Assembly: GCF_001518815.1 (NCBI RefSeq)
Contig: NZ_CP013987.1
Span: forward strand, 2,626,501 to 2,690,500
Source: Pseudomonas oryzihabitans
Lineage (GTDB): Bacteria; Pseudomonadota; Gammaproteobacteria; Pseudomonadales; Pseudomonadaceae
Length of the DNA: 64,000 bases
Reading direction: 5' to 3'
Part shown: in pieces, positions 1 through 9,431 of the stretch
Layout of the letters: every line of letters starts with the position of its first letter
Numbering within the stretch: the first letter of the stretch is position 1
Notes under the pieces: model-generated
What the model saw: only the letters and a program-made list of their open reading frames with translations
Told to the model about the DNA's origin: nothing
Database searches by the model: none
Program-made: the position numbers and the translations under genes

Positions 1-2499
1 CTGCCGAAAGACTGGATCGGTTCGGTGTTCGATCGCCAGGGTCTTCGCATCGCGCGAACGGCCTTGCACGAAGAATCCCTCGGCCAGCGGGCCTTGCCGG
101 GGTTGACAGAGATCCTGGCGCAACCGGGTGACGAAGGGGTCGGCATTTCTCGTACCCGGGAGGGCCATGACGTCTACACGGCCTTCGTACGCCTGCCCGA
201 TTCCGGCTGGACCGTGACCACGGCCATCCCGACCGAAGAGGTGTCGGCAGCCGCCATCCGCTCCTTCGCTCTCTATGGCGGCGGGCTGGTGCTGTCGGTG
301 GCCTTCGCCTGGGCGGTGGCCCTGCTACTGTCACGGCGGATCAGCCGCCCGGTGCAGGCACTGCAGAAGGCGGCCGAGGCCCTGGGTCAACGCCTGCCAC
401 CGGTACTGCCCGACAGCGATGTCCTGGAGGTCCAGCTGGCAGGCGAGGCGCTGCTGGCCGCCGCCGAAGCGCGCCGGCTGATCGAAGAGGAGCGCGACGA
501 CTACCTGCGTGGTCTGCAACTGAGTCAGGGGGAGCTGCAGCTGCAGGTCGCCGATCTGGAGATCCTTCAGCGGCTGAACCATCGCCTGCTGCAACTCCCT
601 TCGCTGCCGCAGCAGTTGCAGGAGATCCTGGATATCCTGTGCCGCTTTCATCAGACGCCCTTCGGCTGTGTGTCGCTGGTCGAGGACGGCAGGCCGCCGC
701 AACTGTATTTCACCGCAGGCTTCGCGGCCGAGGACCACGCGCAGTTGGCCGCCCTGCCGCCCGAGGCCAGCGCCTGTGGCGCTGCCATTCGCAGCGGTGA
801 CCGAGTAGTGGCCGAACTCGCGGCCGCGACCGAATTCGCCGCCCTGGCGACCGTCGGCCGCCGCCTGGGCTTCGCCGCCGTGCATGCCGTGCCCCTGCGC
901 AGCACCCTGCATGGCACCCTTGGAGCCATCACCGTACACCTGCCGGCGGCCCGGGCACCCACGCCACGCGAGCAGCGTCTCGCCGATCTCTGTGCCTCCA
1001 AGGCGGTGCTGGTGATCGACCGTGCGCGCAGCCAGGAAACCGCGCAGCGATCCCAACGACGCCTGCGGGTGGCCCTGGAGAGTTCGCAGGTCTGCTTTGG
1101 CATCGCCGTGCCCACGGCGGGGGCTACCCTGGCCTGGGACTACCTTAATCCCATCGGCGCAGCGACCCTGGGTCTCGCTCAGCCGGAGGCCCACGGCAGC
1201 CTGACATGGGCCAGCGCCAGCATCCTGCAGCTCTGTCAGGAACGACTGGGCAGCGACACGACCTGGTCCACCGAGGTGCAGGGCCCTGACGTCGCGGGTA
1301 CCAGCAGCTGGCTACAGGTCAGCGCGACGCCGTTCGATGGCAACGTGGCCGTCTGGTTCCTCGACATCAGTACGCGCAAGCAGCAGGAACAGGCGCTGAG
1401 GGACATCGATCGGCAAAAGGACGAATTCCTCGCCATCCTCGCCCACGAGCTGCGCAACCCGCTGGCGCCGATTCGCCATGCGGCGGCGCTGATCGCGTCC
1501 CCGGCCGCCTCGCCGGAACAACAGCGTCGCAGCTGTCAGACCATCGATCGGCAGGTGGAGCGCATGGGCGCCCTGCTCAACGACCTGCTGGACATCTCCC
1601 GCCTCACCTTTGGCCGGATCACCTTGCACCAGGAGTTCATCACCCTCCAATCGGTTCTCGACGCGAGCGCGGATGCGGCGCTGCCCCTGTTTCAGGAGCG
1701 GGGGCAGGCCTTCGACCTGCAACTGCCCGAGGCGCCCATCTGGCTCTATGCCGATCCACTGCGCCTGGAGCAAATCTTCCTGAACCTGCTGGGCAATGCG
1801 GCTCGCTATACGCCGGTGGCTGGGCAGATCAGCCTGGCCGTCTTGGAGCGCGCCGACGGGGTCCGGGTGGAGATCGCCGACAACGGCATCGGCATAGCGC
1901 CTGAGCGCCTGGACGCCCTGTTCCAGATGTTCGGCCAGGTCGATCCGCGCCTGACGGAGCGCTCGCCGGGGCTGGGCATCGGCCTGGCGCTTTCCCGGGA
2001 ACTGGCGCGGCTACAGGGGGGCGACATCACCGCCGACAGCGCCGGACTCGGCCAAGGCAGCCGCTTCACCGTGACCCTGCCGGTCACGGTCGCGCCGCCG
2101 TCCGCCCTGCCGGCAGCGCCCGAGTTGGAGCCCGCGGCCCCAGTCGTTCGCCGGATTCTGGTCGCGGACGACAACCCCGACATCGCCAATACCATCGCCG
2201 AACTGCTGGAGCTGGACGGTCATCAGGTGCGAATCGCCTACGACGGTCAGCAGGCCCTGGACAGCTTCCAGAGTTACAACCCCGACATCGTCATCTCCGA
2301 CATCGGTATGCCGGGCCTGACCGGTCATCAACTGGCCCGGGCGATCCGCGAGACCGCCGCGGGGCAGGCGGTCAAGCTGATCGCCATGACCGGCTGGGGC
2401 CAGGCGCAGGACAAGGCCGATGCCCTGGCCGCGGGCTTCGATCATCATCTGACCAAGCCCGCCGACATGCAGACGCTCTATGAGCTGGTTGCCTCCTGA
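1..2499 (+). CDS. Hybrid sensor histidine kinase with C-terminal receiver (5' end cut by window)
   Basis: The reading frame is open from base 1, so the true start lies upstream. The first residues (LPKDWIGSVFDRQG) look like the end of a periplasmic Cache-type sensor domain. One membrane segment follows (window residues about 84-108), then a HAMP-like stretch, a GAF-like domain (about 190-340), a PAS-like domain (about 355-460), a HisKA dimerisation domain with the H-box AHELRNP (His482 in window numbering), an HATPase_c domain with DNGIGI and GLGIGLALSREL, and a receiver with VADDNPD, phospho-acceptor SDIGMPG and the conserved TKP lysine. It should autophosphorylate and pass phosphate to its own receiver. 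No separate regulator gene is next to it; the ligand cannot be read from the sequence. Confidence 0.9.
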   Translation: MPKDWIGSVFDRQGLRIARTALHEESLGQRALPGLTEILAQPGDEGVGISRTREGHDVYTAFVRLPDSGWTVTTAIPTEEVSAAAIRSFALYGGGLVLSVAFAWAVALLLSRRISRPVQALQKAAEALGQRLPPVLPDSDVLEVQLAGEALLAAAEARRLIEEERDDYLRGLQLSQGELQLQVADLEILQRLNHRLLQLPSLPQQLQEILDILCRFHQTPFGCVSLVEDGRPPQLYFTAGFAAEDHAQLAALPPEASACGAAIRSGDRVVAELAAATEFAALATVGRRLGFAAVHAVPLRSTLHGTLGAITVHLPAARAPTPREQRLADLCASKAVLVIDRARSQETAQRSQRRLRVALESSQVCFGIAVPTAGATLAWDYLNPIGAATLGLAQPEAHGSLTWASASILQLCQERLGSDTTWSTEVQGPDVAGTSSWLQVSATPFDGNVAVWFLDISTRKQQEQALRDIDRQKDEFLAILAHELRNPLAPIRHAAALIASPAASPEQQRRSCQTIDRQVERMGALLNDLLDISRLTFGRITLHQEFITLQSVLDASADAALPLFQERGQAFDLQLPEAPIWLYADPLRLEQIFLNLLGNAARYTPVAGQISLAVLERADGVRVEIADNGIGIAPERLDALFQMFGQVDPRLTERSPGLGIGLALSRELARLQGGDITADSAGLGQGSRFTVTLPVTVAPPSALPAAPELEPAAPVVRRILVADDNPDIANTIAELLELDGHQVRIAYDGQQALDSFQSYNPDIVISDIGMPGLTGHQLARAIRETAAGQAVKLIAMTGWGQAQDKADALAAGFDHHLTKPADMQTLYELVAS

Positions 2500-2520
2500 T
2501 CGCCTGAAAGTCCGCGGACC

Positions 2521-3837
2521 TCAGGCCGCGACCCGACGCGTTCCGGCCAGCCGGGTCAGGCCATAGAGCACGCCGCCGACCAGCAGCAGGACGCCGGCAC
2601 GCAGCCAGGTCGCCGCGCCCTGCTGGGCGATCAGTAGCACACAAGAAGCCAGGGCCAGCACCGGAAAGACCCAGTGCACCCGGAAATGCGGATGCTCGAC
2701 GCGATCGCGCTTGAGCACCAGTACCGCCAGGTTGGTGCTGATGAATACCACCAGAAGCAGCAGCACCACGGTTTCGGCCAGCACGTCCAGGGTGCTGGTG
2801 TAGGTCAGGGCGATGGCCACCGCCGTCGTGGCGAGGATGGCCACGCCAGGCGTCTGCCGGCGCGGCAGCACCTGCCCGAGTACCCCGGGCAGCAGCCCCT
2901 GGCGAGCCATGCCATAGGCCAGGCGGCTGGCCATGATCATGGTCAGCAGGGCGCCGTTGGCCACCGCGATCAAGGCGATGACCGCGAACAGCCGGGTCGG
3001 CACGCCTAGGCCCGAGGCACCGAGCACGTCCATCAGCGGCGCGCCCGACGCCTTGAGCTGGTCAACCGGCAGCACCAGGGCGGCGCCTGCCCCTACCAGC
3101 AGGTAGACGATGCCGGCGATGATCAGGGCGCCGAACAGGGCACGCGGATAGACGCGACTCACGTCCCGCACCTCTTCAGCCAGGTTGGCCGAGGTCTCGA
3201 AACCGACGAAGGAATAAAAGGCCAACAGCGACGCACTGAGAATGGCCACGGTGGCGGAAGGCGCATCCACTTCCAGCAGGCGCGCAGGCTCGGCCTGCCC
3301 CTGGGCGACGAACCAGGCCGCCGCCGCGACGACGATCACCAGGCCTGACAGCTCGATCAGGGTCATCACCAGGTTGACCGACAGCGACTCCTTGATGCCG
3401 CGGGCATTGAGCAGGCCTATCAGCAGCAGGAAGCCCAGGCAGACCCAGCTGGCGGGCCAGGGCACCAGTGCCTGCAGATAGCCACCGGCAAAGGCCACCG
3501 CTAACCCCGCGGCGCTGGTGACCCCGGCGGCCAGCATCGAGAAACCCACCAGGAAGGATAGCCACGGCCGCCCGAAGGCTCGTTCAGCGAACACCGCGGC
3601 CCCACCCGCCTTGGGATACTTGGTGACCAGTTCGGCATAGGAGGCGGCGGTGAGCAGCGCGAACAGCAGGGCGATCAACAGCGGCGCCCAGATGGCCCCG
3701 CCAACCCGTCCGGCGATGGTGCCGGCCAGGGCGTAGACGCCCGCCCCCAGCACATCGCCGAGGATGAAGAACAGCAGCATCGGCAGGGTGATGGCGCGGC
3801 GCAGCGCCGCCGGTGCGGAAGAGGATTCGGTGGCCAT
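2521..3837 (-). CDS. APC-family amino acid permease
   Basis: A 438-residue integral membrane protein of the amino acid-polyamine-organocation superfamily, expected to have about 12 membrane segments and to carry an amino acid or similar organic cation across the inner membrane. The N-terminus has the family's first-helix signature (FILGDVLGAGVYALAGT), then YAELVTKYPKAGG. The start at 3837 (MATESSSAP) is preferred over upstream in-frame starts because AGGAG lies about 9 bases upstream. It is divergent from the kinase at 4230 and tail-to-tail with the kinase ending at 2499. The roughly 390-bp leader region is unusually long and may be structured. Substrate not predictable. Confidence 0.88.
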   Translation of the reverse strand: MATESSSAPAALRRAITLPMLLFFILGDVLGAGVYALAGTIAGRVGGAIWAPLLIALLFALLTAASYAELVTKYPKAGGAAVFAERAFGRPWLSFLVGFSMLAAGVTSAAGLAVAFAGGYLQALVPWPASWVCLGFLLLIGLLNARGIKESLSVNLVMTLIELSGLVIVVAAAAWFVAQGQAEPARLLEVDAPSATVAILSASLLAFYSFVGFETSANLAEEVRDVSRVYPRALFGALIIAGIVYLLVGAGAALVLPVDQLKASGAPLMDVLGASGLGVPTRLFAVIALIAVANGALLTMIMASRLAYGMARQGLLPGVLGQVLPRRQTPGVAILATTAVAIALTYTSTLDVLAETVVLLLLVVFISTNLAVLVLKRDRVEHPHFRVHWVFPVLALASCVLLIAQQGAATWLRAGVLLLVGGVLYGLTRLAGTRRVAA

Positions 3838-4229
3838 GCGGGTGGTGCTCCTGAGTAAGGGGGCTGCGGGGTCCTTGACGGTCGTGACGACTGCCCCGTG
3901 CCTTCGTAGAGAGCCGGGGTGGCGACCGGGTTCCAGGCCAGGCACCGTACGTCTGGTCGCCACGGCGCAGAGGGACGCCACGCGGCTCCTTTCGGCCAGG
4001 TCGGCGCAACCAGACGGTTTCCGCCACTCGCACGGCTCTAGCGCTGATATTTAAGCCAGTTAGCCGCTTCGCTGCCCTGCCCCCTTCGACCAGGTCCTCC
4101 AGGGAGATCGGTACCCCAGCAAACCGCCGATCAGCGGCAAGGGCTTTTCCGCTCCGCGCCGTGCGGCCACACTGCGCCGTTTGTATGGTCGAACGCCCCG
4201 TCAATGAATTCCGAGAGGTCCCCAGCGCG
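3838..4229. other. Divergent intergenic region, APC permease / hybrid kinase
   Basis: A 392-bp non-coding region between two divergent starts. An AT-rich patch at 4043-4056 (on the minus strand TAAATAT) could be the -10 region for the permease. Downstream of it, in the would-be permease leader, lies a long inverted repeat (3950-4016, listed separately). Short open frames crossing this stretch lack ribosome-binding sites and good codon use. On the plus side a GAGAGG sequence precedes the kinase start at 4230. Confidence 0.5.
3950..4016 (-). promoter_or_regulatory. Candidate structured RNA leader of the APC permease
   Basis: CGTCTGGTCGCC (3950-3961) pairs with GGCG-CA-ACCAGACG (4003-4016), giving 12 base pairs with a 2-base bulge around a 41-base interior. 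The interior holds a small hairpin (GGCG 3964-3967 with CGCC 3976-3979) and a second weaker one. On the minus strand this would sit in the 5' leader of the permease mRNA, about 110-180 bases before its start codon. It does not match any riboswitch consensus I can recall with certainty, so this is only a structural observation. Confidence 0.3.
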
Positions 4230-7145
4230 ATGAATGAGGTACCCCTGGCCACGCTGACCCGCGAAAAGCTGGAAGCTGAAGTGCTCCGCCTACGCGAGGC
4301 GCTGCAGGCCAATTCCACACCTGCCTCGCCAAGGGACGAGCGCGGCCGCCTCAGCAAGGCCCGCAGCCGGGCGGTGTTGGAGAGCACGACTCAGTTCGCC
4401 ATCGTGGTCAGCGATCGCGACGGCCGCATCACCGACTGGAATCCGGGTGCCGAACAGGTCATGGGCTGGACCGCCGAAGAAATGATCGGCCAGGACGCCT
4501 CGCGCTTCTTCACGCCCGAAGACTGCGCCAACCATCGTGCCGAGTACGAGATGGCCAAGGCCCTGCGTGACGGCAGTGCCTTGGACGAACGCTGGCACCT
4601 GCGCAAGGACGGCCAGCGCTTCTGGGCCTCCGGCGAGATGATGGCCCTCACCGATGACGACGGTGAGCCACTCGGCTTCGTCAAGATCCTGCGCGACCGC
4701 ACCGTCGAACACCTGGCGGGCCAGGCGCTCAAGGAAACCCAGGAGCGCTACCGGCTGGTCGCCGAAGCGACCAACGACGCCATCTGGGACTGGGACTTCA
4801 GCTCGGGCCAGATTCGTTGGAACGAAGCCCTGACCGCCGCCTATGGCCATCTACCGGAGCACCTAGCATCCACTGGGACCTGGTGGCTCGAGCAGATCCA
4901 TCCGGATGATCGCGCGCGGATCGATGCGTCCATCCATGGCGTGATCGACGGCGATGGCGTGGTGTGGACCGACGAGTATCGCTTCCTGCGGGCCGATGGC
5001 TCCTATGCCCTGGTGTTCGACCGCGGCCGGGTGATCCGCGATACCTACGGGCGCCCCACGCGCATGATCGGCGCCATGCTGGACATGAGTCAGCTGCAAT
5101 CGGCGCAGACCGCGCTGCGCAAGAGCGAGGAACGCTTTCGCGCCATCATCGAGACCATCGGCTCGGCCTTCGCCATCATCCAGGTCAAGTTCGATGCCGA
5201 CGACAAGCCCATCGACTACCGTTTCCTCGAAGCCAACCCGGCATTCGAACTCCAGGCCGGCGTCAACCTGCGGGGCAAATGGGTCACTGAATTCGCGCCC
5301 AACCTGGAGCGATTCTGGTTCGATACCTATGGCCACGTGGCCAAGACTGGCGAGCCGGCGACCTTCGAGAACTATGCCAACACCTTCGAGCGCTGGTTCG
5401 ACGTGCGCGCCGTGCGGGTGGGCGACCCGGACGAGCGCCAGATCGCCATCCTGTTCAGTGACGTCACCGAGCGGCGCAATGCCCAGGAGCGCCTGCGCAT
5501 CAGCGAGGCCCTGGCCCGCCAGAACATCGAGCGGGTGCAACTGGCGCTCTCCGCTGGCGCCATCATCGGCACCTGGCACTGGGACCTGCCCAGCGACAGC
5601 TTCACGGTGGACGAAGCCTTCGCCACGGTGTTCGGGCTCGATCCGCAGCTAGGTCTGGACGGCCTGAATCTCACCCAGGTGGTGACCAACGTCCACCCGG
5701 ACGACAAGGAGGGCCTCGCCCGTGCCATCGGGGTGGTCGTCGCCCAGGGCGGCCCCTTTGCCCATCAATACCGCGTGCGCCGGGCTGACGGCCACTATTA
5801 CTGGATCGAGGCCAACGGCCGGGTCGACCATGATGCCGACGGGACGCCGCTGCGCTTTCCCGGGGTGCTCATCGACGTGGAGGAACGCCGGGCCATCGAG
5901 GCAGAGCGCGACAAGGCCCTGGCGGCCCTGCGCGCCCTCAACGATACCCTGGAGATCCGCGTGGCCGAGCGCTCCGCCGAGCTGATGCAGGCCGAGGAAA
6001 AGCTGCGCCAGTCGCAGAAGATGGAAGCCGTCGGCCAACTGACGGGGGGCCTGGCTCACGACTTCAACAACCTGCTGGCCGGCATCTCCGGCGCCCTGGA
6101 GTTGATGGAAACGCGCATCGCCCAGGGCCGGCTGCGCGACCTGGATCGCTATCTGGTCGCCGCCCAGGGTGCCGCCAAACGCGCCGCCGCCCTCACCCAC
6201 CGCCTGCTGGCCTTTTCCCGCCGGCAGACCCTGGCGCCGCGTCCGGTCGACGTCAATCAGCTGATCAATGGCCTCACCGAGCTCATCCAGCGCACCGTGG
6301 GCCCGGGCATCCAGGTCGAAACCGTCGGCGCCGCCGCCCTGTGGCCGGCACTGGTGGACCCGAGCCAGCTGGAGAATTCGCTGCTCAACCTCTGTATCAA
6401 CGCCCGCGACGCCATGCCCGAGGGTGGCCGCATCACCATCGAGACCGCCAACCGCTGGATGGATCGGGAGGCGGCCCGCGCCCAGGACCTGCCGGAGGGT
6501 CAGTACCTGTCGCTGTCCGTGACGGATACCGGGGTAGGCATCCCGCCCGAGGTCGCCGCCCGGGTGTTCGAGCCCTTCTTCACCACCAAGCCCATCGGCC
6601 AGGGCACCGGCCTGGGCCTGTCGATGATCTATGGCTTCGCTCGCCAGTCGGGCGGCCAGGTGCGGCTCTACTCCGAGGTCGGCCAGGGCACCACCCTGTG
6701 CATCTACCTGCCGCGCTACTTCGGCGAGATGCCGGCCGACGAGGGCCTGGCGGCGCGCCTGGACGTAGCCGGCGCCGCCCAGGGTGAAACGGTGCTCATC
6801 GTCGACGACGAGCCGACGGTGCGGATGCTGGTCATGGATATCCTCGAAGACCTCGGCTATGCCGTCATCGAGGCGGGTGACAGCCTGACCGGCTTGAAGA
6901 TCCTGCAGTCGGACGTCCACCTCGACCTGCTGATCACCGACGTCGGCCTGCCCGGCGGCATGAACGGTCGGCAGATGGCTGAAGCGGGACGCCAGTCGCG
7001 CCCCGGTCTCAAGACCCTGTTCATCACCGGCTACGCGGAGAACGCCGCCATCGGCAACGGGCATCTGGATCCCGGCATGGAGCTCCTCACCAAGCCCTTC
7101 GCCGTCGACCACCTGATCAGCCGCGTCCGCGACATGCTCGGCTAG
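4230..7145 (+). CDS. Multi-PAS hybrid histidine kinase with receiver
   Basis: A 971-residue kinase with no clear membrane segment, so probably cytoplasmic. The order is a short coiled-coil-like start (LTREKLEAEVLRLREAL), four PAS-type domains (about residues 45-165, 175-290, 300-410 and 430-550, several with PAC ends such as DVTERR and LIDVEERR), a coiled coil, HisKA with GGLAHDFNNLL (His610), HATPase_c with GTGLGLSMIYGFA, and a receiver with IVDDEPTVR, TDVGLPGGMNG and the TKPF lysine. The start at 4230 is chosen because GAGAGG lies upstream; an earlier in-frame start at 4161 has no such site. The stop overlaps by four bases the end of the convergent gene at 7142. Multi-PAS soluble kinases often sense redox, light or small ligands; no cofactor-binding Cys is obvious. 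Confidence 0.9.
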   Translation: MNEVPLATLTREKLEAEVLRLREALQANSTPASPRDERGRLSKARSRAVLESTTQFAIVVSDRDGRITDWNPGAEQVMGWTAEEMIGQDASRFFTPEDCANHRAEYEMAKALRDGSALDERWHLRKDGQRFWASGEMMALTDDDGEPLGFVKILRDRTVEHLAGQALKETQERYRLVAEATNDAIWDWDFSSGQIRWNEALTAAYGHLPEHLASTGTWWLEQIHPDDRARIDASIHGVIDGDGVVWTDEYRFLRADGSYALVFDRGRVIRDTYGRPTRMIGAMLDMSQLQSAQTALRKSEERFRAIIETIGSAFAIIQVKFDADDKPIDYRFLEANPAFELQAGVNLRGKWVTEFAPNLERFWFDTYGHVAKTGEPATFENYANTFERWFDVRAVRVGDPDERQIAILFSDVTERRNAQERLRISEALARQNIERVQLALSAGAIIGTWHWDLPSDSFTVDEAFATVFGLDPQLGLDGLNLTQVVTNVHPDDKEGLARAIGVVVAQGGPFAHQYRVRRADGHYYWIEANGRVDHDADGTPLRFPGVLIDVEERRAIEAERDKALAALRALNDTLEIRVAERSAELMQAEEKLRQSQKMEAVGQLTGGLAHDFNNLLAGISGALELMETRIAQGRLRDLDRYLVAAQGAAKRAAALTHRLLAFSRRQTLAPRPVDVNQLINGLTELIQRTVGPGIQVETVGAAALWPALVDPSQLENSLLNLCINARDAMPEGGRITIETANRWMDREAARAQDLPEGQYLSLSVTDTGVGIPPEVAARVFEPFFTTKPIGQGTGLGLSMIYGFARQSGGQVRLYSEVGQGTTLCIYLPRYFGEMPADEGLAARLDVAGAAQGETVLIVDDEPTVRMLVMDILEDLGYAVIEAGDSLTGLKILQSDVHLDLLITDVGLPGGMNGRQMAEAGRQSRPGLKTLFITGYAENAAIGNGHLDPGMELLTKPFAVDHLISRVRDMLG

Positions 7146-8074
7146 AAGCTGGCGCCGATGCGCAGCGCCACGGTATAGCCCTCCGCCCGGTTGCGCGCCT
7201 CGAATTCCTTGTAGGCGTGCAGCCAGATGGCCGGCAACCCCGAGGTGGGCTGGAAGAAGCTTACCGCCGGGCCCAGCGCCAGCACCCGTGCGCGATTGCC
7301 GCGGGTCAGGCCCGGGGCGTCGTCGTCACTGAGCTGGCGGTAATAGTAGCCACCCAGGCCCAGGGTCCAGTCGCCGACATGCTGGCCCACGGCGAACTCG
7401 TGGCGATACTCCACCCCGCTGCGGTAGTCGGTGGCCGCGTTGCGCGCATTGATGTCGAGCTGGAAGCTGGACGACAGCTCCAGGCCGCTCGGGCTGATGT
7501 AGCTGGCGTTGAGGATCGGCGAAACCGTCCAGTGGTTGGTGCCGGGGCTGACCAGGCGGTCCTTGTCGTAGTCGCCGGTGGGCGCCTGGATGAACAGCTG
7601 GGTATTGATCCCCACCCCTGGCGCCGGCCGCCAGTCGAGGATCAAGGGGATCAGTTGCACGTCCGCCGGGCGGAACAGCTCGGCGCTGTCGCTGAATACC
7701 CGCTGCCCGCCCGCGTCGATGCCGAGGTCGGCGTCCATGCGAAAGAACACCGAGACCGCGCCAAAGCCGTAGCGCGCGCCGAGCAGCTGCTGGTCGGTCA
7801 TGCGCAGATAGGCCAGGCCGATGGCCAGGACGTTGATGTTGAAGTCATTGCCATTGTCCTTGCCGTGGCTGTCCCTGATCACCCGCGCCTGGTAGTCGCT
7901 GATGCGCATGCCGACCGTGCCGAAGGGCGTCGTCGGCGGCATGAAGCCGGCCCCGAAGTCCTGCACCCCGGCCGCCGTGGTCGGCATGCCCTTCTCGGTG
8001 GCATGGGTGATGGGGGCGGCCAGCGCGGCGAGGGACAGGACGGCGGCGCGAGTCAGAGCTCCGGGCGAAGGCAT
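7142..8074 (-). CDS. Outer-membrane transporter-like protein (SphA / MetA-pathway phenol degradation family)
   Basis: A 310-residue exported beta-barrel candidate. A signal peptide (MPSPGALTRAAVLSLAALAA...) is followed by a mature domain with alternating hydrophobic strands and a C-terminal aromatic residue (…LRIGASF), typical of outer-membrane proteins. The pattern (GVQDFGAGFMPPTTPFGTVG near the start, GINTQLFIQAPTGDYD in the middle) resembles the Phenol_MetA_deg/COG4313 family, often near catabolic genes and thought to help hydrophobic or organic-acid substrates cross the outer membrane. The start at 8074 is supported by GAGGAA about 9 bases upstream. It lies downstream of a LuxR-type regulator on the same strand, which may control it. 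Confidence 0.75.
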   Translation of the reverse strand: MPSPGALTRAAVLSLAALAAPITHATEKGMPTTAAGVQDFGAGFMPPTTPFGTVGMRISDYQARVIRDSHGKDNGNDFNINVLAIGLAYLRMTDQQLLGARYGFGAVSVFFRMDADLGIDAGGQRVFSDSAELFRPADVQLIPLILDWRPAPGVGINTQLFIQAPTGDYDKDRLVSPGTNHWTVSPILNASYISPSGLELSSSFQLDINARNAATDYRSGVEYRHEFAVGQHVGDWTLGLGGYYYRQLSDDDAPGLTRGNRARVLALGPAVSFFQPTSGLPAIWLHAYKEFEARNRAEGYTVALRIGASF

Positions 8075-8170
8075 GGCAAAGGTTCCTCAAGACGTTCGAG
8101 CGGGCGAGCGAGGCCTCACCAGGCGCGCGGGGCGCCCGGTCTTGGCGAAAGGGTCAGAACGGGGGTGGGA

Positions 8171-9154
8171 TCAGTCCGGCGCGGCAGCGACCTGCTGGGC
8201 GATCTGCGCCTTGCGATTGACGCCGAGCTTTTCGTAGATCCGCCTCAGGTGATGACGCACCGTGGCCGGTGCCATACCCAGGGTGCGGGCGACTTCCTTG
8301 TAGGTCTGGCCCAGGGCGAAACACTGGGCCACTTCCAGTTCGCGGGCGCTGAGCCGCTCCGCCGAACTGCGCCGGCGCGCCTTGAGCAGCAAAAGGTCGC
8401 CCAGCGGCTGGGCGTCCAGCTGCAGGGTCCGGCCCTGGTAGCTGTGCTGGGGTGCACAGGCGGGTGGCAGCCGGTTGCCCTGCCAGCCCTCCCATTCCGC
8501 TGCCAGCAAGGCGGCGAAACCCGGCTCCATGGACAGCAGCACGCCGTAGCGATCGCACACCGCCAGGGCCAGTTCGTCGAAGCTGCCGCCGCTGTCCCTC
8601 AGGGTCGCCAGGGTGCGCAGGCAACTCTCGCGCTCGGCGTGCAGCAGGTGCGGCATCAGCCATTCCACCAGTTGGCATTCCAGGGCGGTGAAGGGGGTAG
8701 CGCGGAACAAGGTCAGGTGCACACCCAGGCGGGTCTGGTCGTCGGTCAGCACGATGCGCAGGCCCTGGGCCAGACCATGACGTTGCCCCAGGGCAGCCAG
8801 CGCCGGCGAGGCCGTTGCGTCATGGCAGTCGAACACCTGGCAGCGCCCCTGCTCCTGGTGCAGCTCGCCGAGGTCGTGATCGTCGGCCTTGAGGGCGTCC
8901 CATTCCCGGGTATAGGCGCTGGGCAGCCCCAGCAGGAAGGCGCTGTGCGCCACCGGCACCCCGTCACGCCAGGTGGAGTTGCCCCACCAGGCCTTGTCGA
9001 AGGCGACCAGGCGCCGCAGTTGCTCCAGGGCCTGGGCATGGAACTCGGTGATGGCCCCGCCGCGCAGACGGGACTGCAGGGCCAGGACGACCTCGCTGAA
9101 GCGGGCGACCACCTCGGCGGGCACACTGCAGGAAACGGCGGCTGACTGAGCCAT
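8171..9154 (-). CDS. LuxR-type HTH transcriptional regulator
   Basis: A 327-residue regulator. The C-terminal about 60 residues form a LuxR/FixJ helix-turn-helix (LSARELEVAQCFALGQTY, then ATVRHHLRRIYEKLGV). The N-terminal 250 residues do not show the AHL-binding pattern of quorum-sensing LuxR proteins and have no receiver aspartate; they may form a GAF/PAS-like sensor. The gene lies 96 bases upstream of the outer-membrane protein gene ending at 7142 and is co-directional with it, a layout common for a regulator and its target. The effector is unknown. Confidence 0.85.
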   Translation of the reverse strand: MAQSAAVSCSVPAEVVARFSEVVLALQSRLRGGAITEFHAQALEQLRRLVAFDKAWWGNSTWRDGVPVAHSAFLLGLPSAYTREWDALKADDHDLGELHQEQGRCQVFDCHDATASPALAALGQRHGLAQGLRIVLTDDQTRLGVHLTLFRATPFTALECQLVEWLMPHLLHAERESCLRTLATLRDSGGSFDELALAVCDRYGVLLSMEPGFAALLAAEWEGWQGNRLPPACAPQHSYQGRTLQLDAQPLGDLLLLKARRRSSAERLSARELEVAQCFALGQTYKEVARTLGMAPATVRHHLRRIYEKLGVNRKAQIAQQVAAAPD

Positions 9155-9431
9155 GCTACCCCCATTGTTGTGATTGTCTTGGGTAGAACGCCGGCCCCAG
9201 GAGGGCTCGGCTTGGGGTCCGAGTTTACCGTAGCGGGGCGGCGCGCCTATCGTTCAGATGCAGGATAGGGAGCCCTCTGCTACCCGCATGCCAGCGCAAC
9301 GGCCGCGTGATAGCGGAGGTCCCTGACGGGCGACCATCGTTCATCTGATCGATAGACCGGTCCGCGCCTGCCGGCGAGGCTGGCAGCGACTCGGCGTCCA
9401 CCCTGGCGCCCCGACATTCAGGAGAAGCCCC

